This document shows, piece by piece, positions 42,890 to 51,001 of a stretch of 64,000 nucleotides of DNA. Position 1 is the stretch's first letter, and each line of letters starts with the position of its first letter. The notes under the pieces were generated by a model, which was given only the letters and a program-made list of their open reading frames with translations, did not search any database and was not told the origin of the DNA. Origin of the DNA: Streptacidiphilus jiangxiensis (GTDB lineage: Bacteria; Actinomycetota; Actinomycetes; Streptomycetales; Streptomycetaceae). The stretch covers positions 124,001 to 188,000 of the forward strand of contig NZ_FOAZ01000001.1 in the NCBI RefSeq assembly GCF_900109465.1, in the 5' to 3' direction. The position numbers and the translations under genes are program-made.

Positions 42890-45204
42890 CCGGCACCGAC
42901 GCGGCCGCCCAGCAGAGGGTTTCCCTCGATCCGTCCGTGGCACCGCCCGGCACCCGGAACTTCCGCGATGCCGGTGGCATCCCGGCCGCTCTGTGGCGCG
43001 CCGACCAGACCAAGCAGACCCTGGTGCCGACGCACTGCTGCTTCTGCGGCGTCCAGTGCGGCATGTACCTGCGCGTCGACGAACACGGCAAGGTCTTCGG
43101 GGTCGAGCCGCGCAACCACGACATCAACCGCAGCCGACTCTGCCCAAAGGGCCTCAACGCCTACCAGCAGGTCAACCACCCCGACCGGCTCACCGCCCCG
43201 CTGATCCGCCGCAGCCGCGACGAGGAGTTCCGCGAGGCGAGCTGGGAGGAGGCCCTCGACTTCACCGTCGCCGAGATCCGCCGGATCCAGGCCGAGTTCG
43301 GTCGCGACGCCTTCGGCCTGCTCGGCGGCGCCAGCCTGTTCTCCGAGAAGACCTACCTGGTCGGCAAGTTCGCCCGCGTCGCGCTGCGCACCAAGCACGT
43401 CGACTACAACGGGCGGCTGTGCATGGTCAGCGCGGCCGGGGCGAACAAGCTCGCCTTCGGCATCGACCGGGCCGGGAACCCCTTCAGCGACATCCTGCTG
43501 ACGAACTGCCTGCTGATCGCCGGCTCCAACGTCGGCGAGTGCTTCCCGGTCATGACCCAGTACCTGTGGGGCGCCCGCGACCGCGGCGCCACCCTCATCG
43601 TGGTCGACCCCCGCGAGACCGCGATCGCCCGTACCGCCGACATCCACGTGGCGCTGCGCTCCGGGACCGACGCGGCCTTCTTCAACGCCGTGCTGAACGT
43701 CGTCATCCGGGAGGGCTTGGCTGACGAGGCGTTCCTCGCCGAGCGCGCCACCGGCTGGGAGGAGGTCAAGCGGACGGTCTCCGCCTACACCCCCGAGCGT
43801 GCCGCCGAGATCTGCGGCATCCCCGCCGAGCAGGTCGTCCAGGTCGCCCGGATGTTCGCCGGCGCGGAGCGGGCGATGGCCTGGCACGCCCGCGGGATCG
43901 AGCACCACACCCAGGGCGTCGAGAACTGCCTGACCGTCATCAACCTGTGCACCGCCACCGGCAACCTCGGCAAGCCCGGCGCCGGTTACGGCACCATCAC
44001 CGGCCAGGGCAACGGCCAGGGCGGCCGCGAGCACGGCCAGAAGTCGGACCTGCTGCCGGGCGGCCGATCCATCAACGACCCGGCGGCACGAGCCTGGATC
44101 TCGGACTTCTGGGGCATCAGGGAGGAGGACCTGCCGCAGGCCGGCACCTCCATGATGGAGATGGTCTGGCAGATGCAGCGCGAGGAGATCCGCGGCCTCG
44201 TCGGCATCTGCAACAACCCCTTCGTCTCCCTGCCGCACTACGCCACCGTCAAGGACGGCTACGACAAGCTCCAGTTCCACGCCCAGTTCGACTTCTTCCT
44301 CTCGGAGACGGCAGCCAACGCGCACGTGGTCTTCCCCGTCACCACCTGGGCCGAGGACGACGGCGTGATGGCCAACGCCGAGGCGCGCGTCGTCAAGCAC
44401 AACAAGGCGCAGGACCCGCCGCCCGGAGTCCGCACCGACACCTGGGTGATGTGCGAGCTCGCCCGCCGCCTCGGCGCGGGGGACAAGTTCGACTTCGACA
44501 CCTCCGAGCAGGTCTTCGACGAGCTGCGCGCGGCGTCCCGTGGTGCCGTCAACGACTACTACGGCATCACCTACGAGCGGTTGGAGCAGACCGGCGGCAT
44601 TGCCTGGCCCTGTCCGGATCTGGACCACCCCGGCACCCCGCGGCTCTTCGCCGACGGCCGGACCTACCACCCGGACGGCAAGGTGCACATGCAGGTCGTC
44701 GAGTGGCACGAGCCCGCCGACGCCTTCGACGAGGACTACCCGATGCGGCTCACCACCGGACGGACCGTCGCGCACTACCTGTCCGGCAACCAGACCCGCC
44801 GGCTCGGCGCGCTGGTCGAGCAGACCCCACGGCCCTGGGCCGAGGTGCACCCCTCCCACGGCTATCGGACCGGAGACCCGGTCCGGGTCACCACCCGTCG
44901 CGGCAGCGAGGTCTTTCCCGCCCTGGTGACCGAGGCGATCCGCCCCGACCACGTCTTCGTCCCGTACCACTGGCCCGTACCGACGGCTGCCAACGCGCTG
45001 ACCATCGACGCCCTGGACCCGCGCTCGAAGATCCCCGAGTACAAGGTCTGTGCCTGCCGGATCGAGCGCGCCGCCCACGTCGACGAGGTCCCGGCGCCGC
45101 CGACACCGCCGGGCCGCCCCGCCTATCCCGAGGCCCAGGCCTCGCGGACCACCACAAGGCCGCCGTCCTCCTCGCAGGGCCGCGGTACCGGAGAAGGGAG
45201 CTGA
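42886..45204 (+). CDS. Molybdopterin oxidoreductase, NarB/NapA-like catalytic subunit
   Basis: 772 residues from the GTG overlapping the previous stop. The proximal [4Fe-4S] site is C51-x2-C54-x3-C58-x27-C86, and the molybdenum ligand is probably C179 in NGRLCMVSA. Bis-MGD-binding regions follow (AGSNVGECFPVM, VDPRETAIARTADIHVAL, TGNLGKPGAGYGTITGQGNGQ), with the C-terminal MopB domain near 620-740. No Tat signal is seen, so the active site is cytoplasmic. The nearest named families are assimilatory NarB/NasA and NapA nitrate reductases and formate dehydrogenases; a NarK gene downstream favours nitrate. Confidence 0.9.
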   Translation: MTGTDAAAQQRVSLDPSVAPPGTRNFRDAGGIPAALWRADQTKQTLVPTHCCFCGVQCGMYLRVDEHGKVFGVEPRNHDINRSRLCPKGLNAYQQVNHPDRLTAPLIRRSRDEEFREASWEEALDFTVAEIRRIQAEFGRDAFGLLGGASLFSEKTYLVGKFARVALRTKHVDYNGRLCMVSAAGANKLAFGIDRAGNPFSDILLTNCLLIAGSNVGECFPVMTQYLWGARDRGATLIVVDPRETAIARTADIHVALRSGTDAAFFNAVLNVVIREGLADEAFLAERATGWEEVKRTVSAYTPERAAEICGIPAEQVVQVARMFAGAERAMAWHARGIEHHTQGVENCLTVINLCTATGNLGKPGAGYGTITGQGNGQGGREHGQKSDLLPGGRSINDPAARAWISDFWGIREEDLPQAGTSMMEMVWQMQREEIRGLVGICNNPFVSLPHYATVKDGYDKLQFHAQFDFFLSETAANAHVVFPVTTWAEDDGVMANAEARVVKHNKAQDPPPGVRTDTWVMCELARRLGAGDKFDFDTSEQVFDELRAASRGAVNDYYGITYERLEQTGGIAWPCPDLDHPGTPRLFADGRTYHPDGKVHMQVVEWHEPADAFDEDYPMRLTTGRTVAHYLSGNQTRRLGALVEQTPRPWAEVHPSHGYRTGDPVRVTTRRGSEVFPALVTEAIRPDHVFVPYHWPVPTAANALTIDALDPRSKIPEYKVCACRIERAAHVDEVPAPPTPPGRPAYPEAQASRTTTRPPSSSQGRGTGEGS

Positions 45205-45211
45205 CGCCGCC

Positions 45212-45862
45212 ATGATGGGCCGCACCCTGTTCATCGATCCGGGCCGGTGCATCGGCTGTCAGGCCTGTGTCTCCGGCTGTCGCGAGTGCGATTCGCACCG
45301 GGGCAAGTCGATGATCCACCTGGACTACACCGACGAGGGCCGCTCGGTCGCCTCGCAGCCGACGGTCTGCATGCACTGCGAGGACCCGGTCGCGCCCTGC
45401 GCCGAGGTGTGCCCGGCCGAGGCCATCCTGATCACCCCCGACGGCGTGGTGCACGAGGCCGACCCGACCCGCTGCATCGGGTGCGCCAACTGTGTCAACG
45501 CCTGCCCGTTCGGGGTTCCCAAGATCGACCTTGAGGCGAAGCTCCAGCTCAAGTGCAACATGTGCTACGACCGCACGGAGCTGGGCCTGGCCCCCATGTG
45601 CGCGACCGTCTGCCCGACCGGCGCGCTGTTCTACGGAACCCTGGAGGAGCTCCAGGCCGACCGTCCCGGGGTCGCCGTGTCGAACTGGTTCGCCTTCGGG
45701 GACGTCGGGATCACCACCGGCGCCGCCATGGTCGTGCCCGATGGCCGCGACAGCCGCCCCGTTCCCGGCGGCCTGCCACTGGTCTCCGTCAACGGCCGGG
45801 ACGTGCCCGGCGCCGGCGCCACCCGCGCCGCTGCCGAGCAGAGTGGAGGAGCGGTCGCATGA
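45212..45862 (+). CDS. 4Fe-4S dicluster (DmsB/NrfC-type) electron-transfer subunit
   Basis: 216 residues from ATG-ATG after GAAGGGAG. Sixteen cysteines fall into four [4Fe-4S] motifs: CIGCQACVSGC, CMHCEDPVAPCAEVC, CIGCANCVNAC and CNMCYDRTELGLAPMCATVC with CP partners. This is the arrangement of DmsB, NrfC and HybA. A C-terminal extension of 60 residues has no known motif. It would wire the membrane or Rieske subunit to the molybdenum subunit. No signal peptide, as expected for a cytoplasmic location; overlaps the Rieske gene by ATGA. Confidence 0.92.
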   Translation: MMGRTLFIDPGRCIGCQACVSGCRECDSHRGKSMIHLDYTDEGRSVASQPTVCMHCEDPVAPCAEVCPAEAILITPDGVVHEADPTRCIGCANCVNACPFGVPKIDLEAKLQLKCNMCYDRTELGLAPMCATVCPTGALFYGTLEELQADRPGVAVSNWFAFGDVGITTGAAMVVPDGRDSRPVPGGLPLVSVNGRDVPGAGATRAAAEQSGGAVA

Positions 45863-46494
45863 CCGACGAGCAGCCCACCCCGGCACCGATGGACGACGCC
45901 ACAGCCGAGGACCAGAGCCGACTGCACGACCGGCTCAGCGCCGACTCCCTGACCAGCCGCCGGAACTACCTCCGGGTCATGGCAACGGTCTCCGGCGGTC
46001 TTGTCGTCGGTTCCGTCGCCGTCTCGGCCGGCGTGCTGCCCCGGCACGGAGACGCGGCGGCCGCGGACGTGCAGCCGATGCGGGTGGCCGACCGGCTGCC
46101 CCGGGGTCGGGCGGTGACCTTCGCCTACCCCACCGAGCACGACCGCGCCATCGCCATCCGGCTCCAGGACGGCACTCTGGTCGGCTACTCCACCGTCTGC
46201 ACCCACCTGGCGTGCGGGGTGCTGTGGCGTGAGGACCGCGGCACGGAAGGGGAGCTGTACTGCCCCTGCCACGAAGGCGCCTTCGAGCCGCGGGAGGGAG
46301 CGGTGGTGCAAGGCCCGCCGCCTCGCGGCCTGCCCAAGGTGCTGCTGGCGGAACGGGCCGATGGCAGCGTCTGGGCCATCGGCACCGCCTACTCAGACGA
46401 GAGCCGGCTCCACGCGGCCTGCCGCGAGCTGAACGCCAAGGACCTGGGCATCCGCCTCGGCCACGTGGCCTGCCCCAATTCCGCGAGGAGCTGA
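45859..46494 (+). CDS. Rieske [2Fe-2S] protein with Tat-type signal
   Basis: 211 residues. A twin-arginine motif (SRRNYLRVMATVSGGLVVGS, about 33-52) is followed by a hydrophobic helix, so the C-terminal domain is probably exported and membrane-anchored. The Rieske domain has C114-T-H116-L-A-C and C135-P-C137-H138, i.e. cluster ligands plus the disulfide pair typical of bc1-type, high-potential Rieske proteins. Its presence in a molybdoenzyme operon is unusual. It may oxidise quinol on the outside, or carry electrons to an unknown partner. Start overlaps the ferredoxin stop (ATGA). Confidence 0.9.
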   Translation: MTDEQPTPAPMDDATAEDQSRLHDRLSADSLTSRRNYLRVMATVSGGLVVGSVAVSAGVLPRHGDAAAADVQPMRVADRLPRGRAVTFAYPTEHDRAIAIRLQDGTLVGYSTVCTHLACGVLWREDRGTEGELYCPCHEGAFEPREGAVVQGPPPRGLPKVLLAERADGSVWAIGTAYSDESRLHAACRELNAKDLGIRLGHVACPNSARS

Positions 46495-46500
46495 GCTGCC

Positions 46501-46905
46501 ATGGCACATCCGGCCGACCGTCCCGACGAGTTCAGGACCGAACCCGGCTCCGGAACCGCAGCCGCCTGGAGCTCCCCGGGCAGCGCCGAGCCCCGGCTCA
46601 ACCGCCCGGTGGCGGAGCGGTATCCGCAGATCCGTCCGACCAGCGGCTACGGCGACTTCCGCATCCGGCACAGCGGCCCGGGCCCCGGGGCGGGCACCGA
46701 CCACGACCCCGAACGCTCGGCGATGCTCACCGGCCGGCTCGTCGTGGTGCTCAGTGTCGTCGCCGGTCAGCTCTGGGCGCTGGGCGTCGGTGTCGACGCC
46801 TGGATGCAGGGCCACACCTCGACCGCCTGGTGGTGCACGGGCTTCGAGGGACTGTCCTTCCTCGTCGCCTTGGCCGCCTGGCGTTTCGGCCCCAGCGACC
46901 ACTGA
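46501..46905 (+). CDS. Small membrane protein in the nitrate reductase-like cluster
   Basis: 134 residues; the ATG lies 7 bp after the Rieske stop. The N-terminal 75 residues are polar and Pro/Gly-rich with no motif recognised (RPTSGYGDFRIRHSGPG). Two membrane helices follow (about 80-98 and 108-128, TGRLVVVLSVVAGQLWALGV first). No family is recognised; by position it is an accessory membrane subunit of the complex. Confidence 0.75.
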   Translation: MAHPADRPDEFRTEPGSGTAAAWSSPGSAEPRLNRPVAERYPQIRPTSGYGDFRIRHSGPGPGAGTDHDPERSAMLTGRLVVVLSVVAGQLWALGVGVDAWMQGHTSTAWWCTGFEGLSFLVALAAWRFGPSDH

Positions 46906-46935
46906 CCCTGGCACCGCTGCGCCGGCACCACGACC

Positions 46936-46991
46936 CCGAGGCACCGACTCCGAGGCACTGCCCCCGAGGCACTGACCCCGGGGCAACGACC
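46936..46991. repeat. Four tandem 14-bp repeats upstream of narK
   Basis: Units CCGAGGCACCGACT, CCGAGGCACTGCCC, CCGAGGCACTGACC and CCGGGGCAACGACC, in direct array in the 166-bp gap between the small membrane protein and narK. Possibly regulatory, more likely simple-sequence drift. Confidence 0.7.
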
Positions 46992-47071
46992 TCGACACCG
47001 CGGGCCTGACACCGCTGACTCCGACGAGACCCGACCGCACCACTACCTGACGAAACCAGGAGCCGACCGAG

Positions 47072-48472
47072 ATGACGGTGACCCAGGACCGAGGCCGGGC
47101 CGACACCTACAGACCCGGGACGACCATCAACGAATGGCATCCGGAGGACCCGTCCTTCTGGCGAACCACCGGTTCCAAGGTGGCCTCGCGGAATCTGTGG
47201 GTCTCGGTGCCGGCGCTGATGCTGGCCTTCGTGGTCTGGCAGGTCTGGTCGGTGACGGTGGTGCAGCTGAGCAAGGTGGGTTTCACCTTCTCGGAGTCGC
47301 AGAAGTTCTGGCTCACCGCCATCCCCGGGCTCACCGGCGGGCTCGGACGCCTCTTCTACACCTTCATCGGCCCGGTCGTCGGCGAGCGGCGCTTCACCGC
47401 GTTCAGCACGATCATCCTGGTGGGCCCGCTGCTCTGGCTCGGCTTCGCGGTGCAGCACCCGTCCACGCCCTACGGCGTGATGGTCGTCATCGCGGCCCTG
47501 TGCGGTATCGGCGGGGCCAACTTCTCGTCCTCGATGGCCAACATCGGATTCTTCTACCCCAAGCAGAAGAAGGGCAACGCGAACGGCATCAACGGCGGCC
47601 TGGGCAATATGGGCGTCAGCGTGGTGCAGTTGCTGGCCCCGTTGGTGATCACGGCGGGCATCCTCGGCGCGCCGGCCGGCAGCCCTCAGCACAAGAAGGG
47701 TGGGGGCGACGTCTGGCTGCAGAACAGCGCCTTCCTCTGGATCCCACTCCTGGTGATCATGGCGCTGCTTGCCTGGTTCCTCATGAACGACCTCAAGGTC
47801 GCGGCCGCCCCGTTCAGCCAGCAGAAGATCATCTTCAAGCGCAAGCACAACTGGCTGATGACTTTGCTCTACGTGGGCACGTTCGGGTCGTTCATCGGCT
47901 TCGCCTCGGCCCTGCCCAACCTGATCAACAACACGTTCACCAGTTACTCGGCCACCACCTACGCCTGGATCGGTCCATTCCTGGGCGCGCTGTTCCGGTG
48001 GGTGGGCGGCTGGATCTCCGACAAGGTCGGCGGTGCGCGCTGCACGATCATCTCGTTCGTCGGCATGGCCGCCTCACTGATCGTGGTTGTCAACGCGGTG
48101 CCCTCGGGAAGCGACAAGGGCAATTTCTGGGTCTTCTACATCGGCTTCCTGTGCGCGTTCGTCTTCTCGGGAATCGGCAACGGGTCGACGTTCCGGCAGA
48201 TTCCGGTGATCTTCCTCAATCACCACCGGGCCGCTGCGGCCGGAAAGGGTGAGGCGGCGCTGGCGGAAGCCCAGAAGCAGGCGGAGATGGAATCCGGTGC
48301 GGTGATCGGCTTCAGCGCCGCCATCGCGGCTTTCGGGTTCTTCTTCATCCCCGCAATGTTCGCGATCTTCGAGGTCACTGCCTCGCTGTGGGTGTTCGTC
48401 GCGTACTACGCCCTCTGTCTGGGCGTGTGCTGGTGGTACTACGCCCGGTCCGGGGCCGAGGCCCCGAGCTGA
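47072..48472 (+). CDS. narK: Nitrate/nitrite transporter, NarK family
   Basis: 466 residues with 12 predicted helices. The nitrate signature GGLGNMGVSVVQLLAPLVI (about 173-191) and the second signature region (GNGSTFRQIPVIFL near 370-383) are both present, including the arginine used for substrate binding. It has an NarK2-like N-terminus (INEWHPEDPSFWRTTGSKVASRNLW). An AGGAG precedes the ATG. It follows the molybdoenzyme operon by 166 bp in the same direction, so the substrate of that enzyme is probably nitrate. It may import nitrate or exchange it for nitrite. Confidence 0.94.
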   Translation: MTVTQDRGRADTYRPGTTINEWHPEDPSFWRTTGSKVASRNLWVSVPALMLAFVVWQVWSVTVVQLSKVGFTFSESQKFWLTAIPGLTGGLGRLFYTFIGPVVGERRFTAFSTIILVGPLLWLGFAVQHPSTPYGVMVVIAALCGIGGANFSSSMANIGFFYPKQKKGNANGINGGLGNMGVSVVQLLAPLVITAGILGAPAGSPQHKKGGGDVWLQNSAFLWIPLLVIMALLAWFLMNDLKVAAAPFSQQKIIFKRKHNWLMTLLYVGTFGSFIGFASALPNLINNTFTSYSATTYAWIGPFLGALFRWVGGWISDKVGGARCTIISFVGMAASLIVVVNAVPSGSDKGNFWVFYIGFLCAFVFSGIGNGSTFRQIPVIFLNHHRAAAAGKGEAALAEAQKQAEMESGAVIGFSAAIAAFGFFFIPAMFAIFEVTASLWVFVAYYALCLGVCWWYYARSGAEAPS

Positions 48473-48499
48473 CCGGTCCGGTTCGCCTACCCTGGACGT

Positions 48500-48712
48500 G
48501 TGAGTGGTGGCGAGCAGCGGAGCACGGGGCAGGACGGCGTGCCGGACGAGAAGAGCGACGAGAAGGCCAGGCGCAGGATCGTCTTCGACGATCCGACGAG
48601 CGGCCGAAGCCGGGACGATTCAGACGCCGGCTGGGGCCGGGAGCGCGGCGAGGGCTCGCGGGACCGCGACTGGTACCTGAGCGAGACCCCGCCGCACCAC
48701 GGGGAGAAGTGA
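48500..48712 (+). CDS. Small hydrophilic hypothetical protein
   Basis: 70 residues with GTG start. Highly charged, ending DRDWYLSETPPHHGEK, with an internal RRRIVFDDPTSGRSRDDSDAGWG segment that I have the impression is conserved next to mscL in streptomycetes. No domain or membrane helix; role unknown. It lies 28 bp after narK and converges with mscL. Confidence 0.65.
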   Translation: MSGGEQRSTGQDGVPDEKSDEKARRRIVFDDPTSGRSRDDSDAGWGRERGEGSRDRDWYLSETPPHHGEK

Positions 48713-48739
48713 CGGGGGAGTGGTGCGGTCGAGCCGGCG

Positions 48740-49171
48740 TCAGCCGCGCTGGGAGACGAGCAGGTCGCGAATCTCGCCGAGGATCTGCACCTCGCTGACC
48801 TCGGGCGACTTGGCCTCCTGAGCCGGCACCTCCTTCTTGGCCATGTAGCGCTTCATGAAAGCGTTCATGGGCAGAACGAGGCAGAAGTAGACGACGGCCG
48901 CCGTGATCAGGAAGCTGAGTACGGCGCCGAGGACCGAACCCCACTGGATCAGGATGCCGTCGACCTTGCCGGTCGCCTTGTCCACCAGGCAGGTGCCCTT
49001 GAGACAGGTCGAGTACGCGTTGAGGTCCTGAGTGCCGAATGCGCCGACCACCGGGTTGATGACGCCGTCGACGATCGAGTTGATGACCTTGGTGAACGCG
49101 GCGCCGATGACCACGGCCACCGCCAGGTCCACGACGTTGCCGCGGAGCAGGAATGCCTTGAAGCCCTTCAT
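48740..49171 (-). CDS. mscL: Large-conductance mechanosensitive channel
   Basis: 143 residues from the ATG at 49171. The first transmembrane helix GFKAFLLRGNVVDLAVAVVIG (read in two parts, residues 2-22) has the channel-pore sequence of MscL. The periplasmic loop contains an extra pair of cysteines (STCLKGTCLVD), not usual for E. coli MscL. The second helix is near 72-95 and a cytoplasmic helix bundle ends with SEVQILGEIRDLL. It releases solutes upon hypo-osmotic shock. Its position resembles the M. tuberculosis mscL (Rv0985c) neighbourhood. Confidence 0.95.
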   Translation of the reverse strand: MKGFKAFLLRGNVVDLAVAVVIGAAFTKVINSIVDGVINPVVGAFGTQDLNAYSTCLKGTCLVDKATGKVDGILIQWGSVLGAVLSFLITAAVVYFCLVLPMNAFMKRYMAKKEVPAQEAKSPEVSEVQILGEIRDLLVSQRG

Positions 49172-49221
49172 GGGCACCGGAAACTACGGCAGTTCCGGGG
49201 GTTCCTCGGTCCACGGGGAAT

Positions 49222-49500
49222 TCACCCGTGCGGAGCCGTGGCCGCGGGGGCGTGGGGCGCCACCTGAGGAAACGTTCCGGAAGCGGGGTGGGAGCGCGCA
49301 CCCGCGGCCGCAACCTTTTCACCCGAACCGGGGAACTGTCGCAAGGACCCGACGGCCAGGGTCGTCGCCGCGACGATGAATCCGGCCGTGATCGGACCGG
49401 GGCGCCGTCGCACCGGCGTGGGCAGCCGATGCCGGCCCCGGCCGGCGAAGATCGGCGGGAACGAGGCGATGCAGTAGGTGGGTGGGATCGAGAGGGACAC
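49222..49500 (-). CDS. Small membrane protein
   Basis: The GTG at 49500 is preceded by a perfect GGAGGT at 4-bp spacing, which argues strongly for a real gene of 92 residues. The protein has a proline-rich start, a basic patch (RGRHRLPTPVRRRPG) and one membrane helix (about 36-54, PITAGFIVAATTLAVGSLR), then a 40-residue exported tail. In streptomycetes a SAF-domain (pilus/flagellar basal-body-like) gene is often found at this place; if so this copy has lost the SAF domain. Located 50 bp upstream of mscL. Confidence 0.65.
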   Translation of the reverse strand: MSLSIPPTYCIASFPPIFAGRGRHRLPTPVRRRPGPITAGFIVAATTLAVGSLRQFPGSGEKVAAAGARSHPASGTFPQVAPHAPAATAPHG

Positions 49501-49688
49501 GGTGACCTCCGGCGCGGGGGACCCCGGAGCGGGATCCGCTGTGACCACCACGCTGCCCCGGCCCTGTCGCACCGCCAAGCAGGGCCTGCCCAGCCTGTGG
49601 ACAACTCGCCCCTGTGGAAAACCTATCCACGGTCGAGTGAAGCCGGGCGAAAGGGCTTCCGCGCCGGCTTCCAGGCCTCCTAGGCTGC

Positions 49689-50555
49689 TCAGCGGGAGAT
49701 CGGTTCCACTCCCAGGCCGGTGGTCATCCCGTCCAGCGCGTGAACGCAGATGCACTCGCGTTCCTCCGCAGCGGGCAGGCCCGCCACCGTGGCCGCCAGG
49801 ACCGTGCGCAAGCGGTCGATGTTGCGGCCGAACTCGGCCAGGACCTCTGCGTGTGTCACGCCCTGGCCTGTCTCCACACCCGCGTCGAGGTCCGTGACCA
49901 GCGCGAGCGAGGTGTAGCACAGCGACAGCTCGCGAGCGAGCACGGCCTCCGGGTGTCCCGTCATCCCCACCACCGACCAGCCCTGGGAGCTGTACCAGCG
50001 CGACTCGGCCCGAGTGGAGAAGCGGGGGCCTTCGATCACCACCATGCTGCCGCCGTCGACGGGCGGCCAGCCCGAGGCACGGGCACCGGCGATGGCCGCC
50101 GCCCGGCCGCGCGGGCAGTAGGGATCGGCGGCGGAGACATGGACCACCTCAGGGGTGATCCCGTCGGCTCGGGTCCGGCCGTCGTAGTACGTCTGGACCC
50201 GGCCGGAGGTCCGGTCCACCATCTGATCGGGGACGAGCAGCGTGCCGGGGCCGTACTGCGGGCGAAGACCGCCCGTCGCGCAGGGGCCGAGCACCTGCCG
50301 TACCCCGAGCGAGCGCAGGGCCCAGAGGTTCGCCCGATAGTTGATCGCGTGCGGCGGGATCCTGTGGGCCCGGCCGTGGCGCGGGAGAAACGCCACACGG
50401 CGCCCCGCGAACTCACCTACCAGGAGGGAGTCGCTCGGAGCGCCGTAGGGGGTGTCGACGTCGACCTCGTCGAGGTCGTCCACGAGGGCGTAGAGCCCCG
50501 TGCCGCCGATGATGCCGATCTCGGCCGTGGCCGCGGCTGCTGACTGGTCTGCCAT
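49689..50555 (-). CDS. mtnP: S-methyl-5'-thioadenosine phosphorylase
   Basis: 288 residues of the PNP/MTAP family. GIIGGTGLY (about 14-22), FLPRHGRAHRIPPHAINYRAN (phosphate and ribose contacts, about 57-77), GPCATGGL, and GMTGHPEAVLARELSLCY (nucleoside-binding, about 215-232) are intact. It cleaves MTA to adenine and methylthioribose-1-phosphate in methionine salvage and polyamine by-product recycling. The remaining gene order (FmdB-type upstream) matches other streptomycetes. The stop is close to the C-terminal VEPISR. Confidence 0.93.
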   Translation of the reverse strand: MADQSAAAATAEIGIIGGTGLYALVDDLDEVDVDTPYGAPSDSLLVGEFAGRRVAFLPRHGRAHRIPPHAINYRANLWALRSLGVRQVLGPCATGGLRPQYGPGTLLVPDQMVDRTSGRVQTYYDGRTRADGITPEVVHVSAADPYCPRGRAAAIAGARASGWPPVDGGSMVVIEGPRFSTRAESRWYSSQGWSVVGMTGHPEAVLARELSLCYTSLALVTDLDAGVETGQGVTHAEVLAEFGRNIDRLRTVLAATVAGLPAAEERECICVHALDGMTTGLGVEPISR

Positions 50556-50583
50556 GCGCCGCAGCGTAGCCCGGCGGATCGGG

Positions 50584-50907
50584 TCAGGCGGCGGAACCGG
50601 ACGAACCGGACGAGGACGTCGAGGAGCTCGAGGACGAGCTCGACGAGCCGGTGGAGCCGGAGGTCGACGGGGTCGTCGACGAGGACGAGCCGCTCGAGGT
50701 GGAGTTCGAGGAGATGCTGCTGCTCGACGAGGAGCGGCTGTCGGTCCGGTAGAAGCCGGAGCCCTTGAAGACCACGCCCACGGCGGAGAAGATCTTGCGC
50801 AGCTTGCCGCCGCACTCGGGGCACTCGGTCAGCGCGGCGTCCGTGAACTTCTGGACGGCCTCGAGGCCGTTGCCGCACGCGGTGCACTGGTACTGGTACG
50901 TCGGCAC
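50584..50907 (-). CDS. FmdB-family zinc-ribbon protein (Ruc-like)
   Basis: 107 residues from a GTG with a perfect AGGAGG. The N-terminal 55 residues are an FmdB zinc ribbon with CTACG and CPECG. The rest is a Ser/Gly/Thr-rich, disordered tail with a run of about ten serines. In M. tuberculosis the orthologue Rv0991c (Ruc) is a redox-regulated chaperone under HrcA control. The same logic is supported here by the CIRCE-like element directly upstream. The two cysteine pairs would be the zinc/redox switch. Confidence 0.85.
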   Translation of the reverse strand: MPTYQYQCTACGNGLEAVQKFTDAALTECPECGGKLRKIFSAVGVVFKGSGFYRTDSRSSSSSSISSNSTSSGSSSSTTPSTSGSTGSSSSSSSSSTSSSGSSGSAA

Positions 50908-50917
50908 TTGTTTCCTC

Positions 50918-50944
50918 CTGGCACTCTAAGGCTGTGAGTGCTAA
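50918..50944 (-). promoter_or_regulatory. CIRCE-like operator (HrcA site)
   Basis: CTGGCACTC-N9-GAGTGCTAA compared with the CIRCE consensus TTAGCACTC-N9-GAGTGCTAA: one arm perfect, the other with two mismatches, exact 9-bp spacer. It ends at the AGGAGG of the FmdB-type gene, the usual place of CIRCE in the 5' leader. Confidence 0.8.
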
Positions 50945-51001
50945 CGATCCTCAATGATGCGGTATTCCTGGTCGATAAGTCCACTGATCCGGATGTGAGG
51001 C

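Noticed and set aside
46936-46991. CRISPR-like array
   Set aside because: Units are contiguous 14-mers without spacers, and no cas genes are present.
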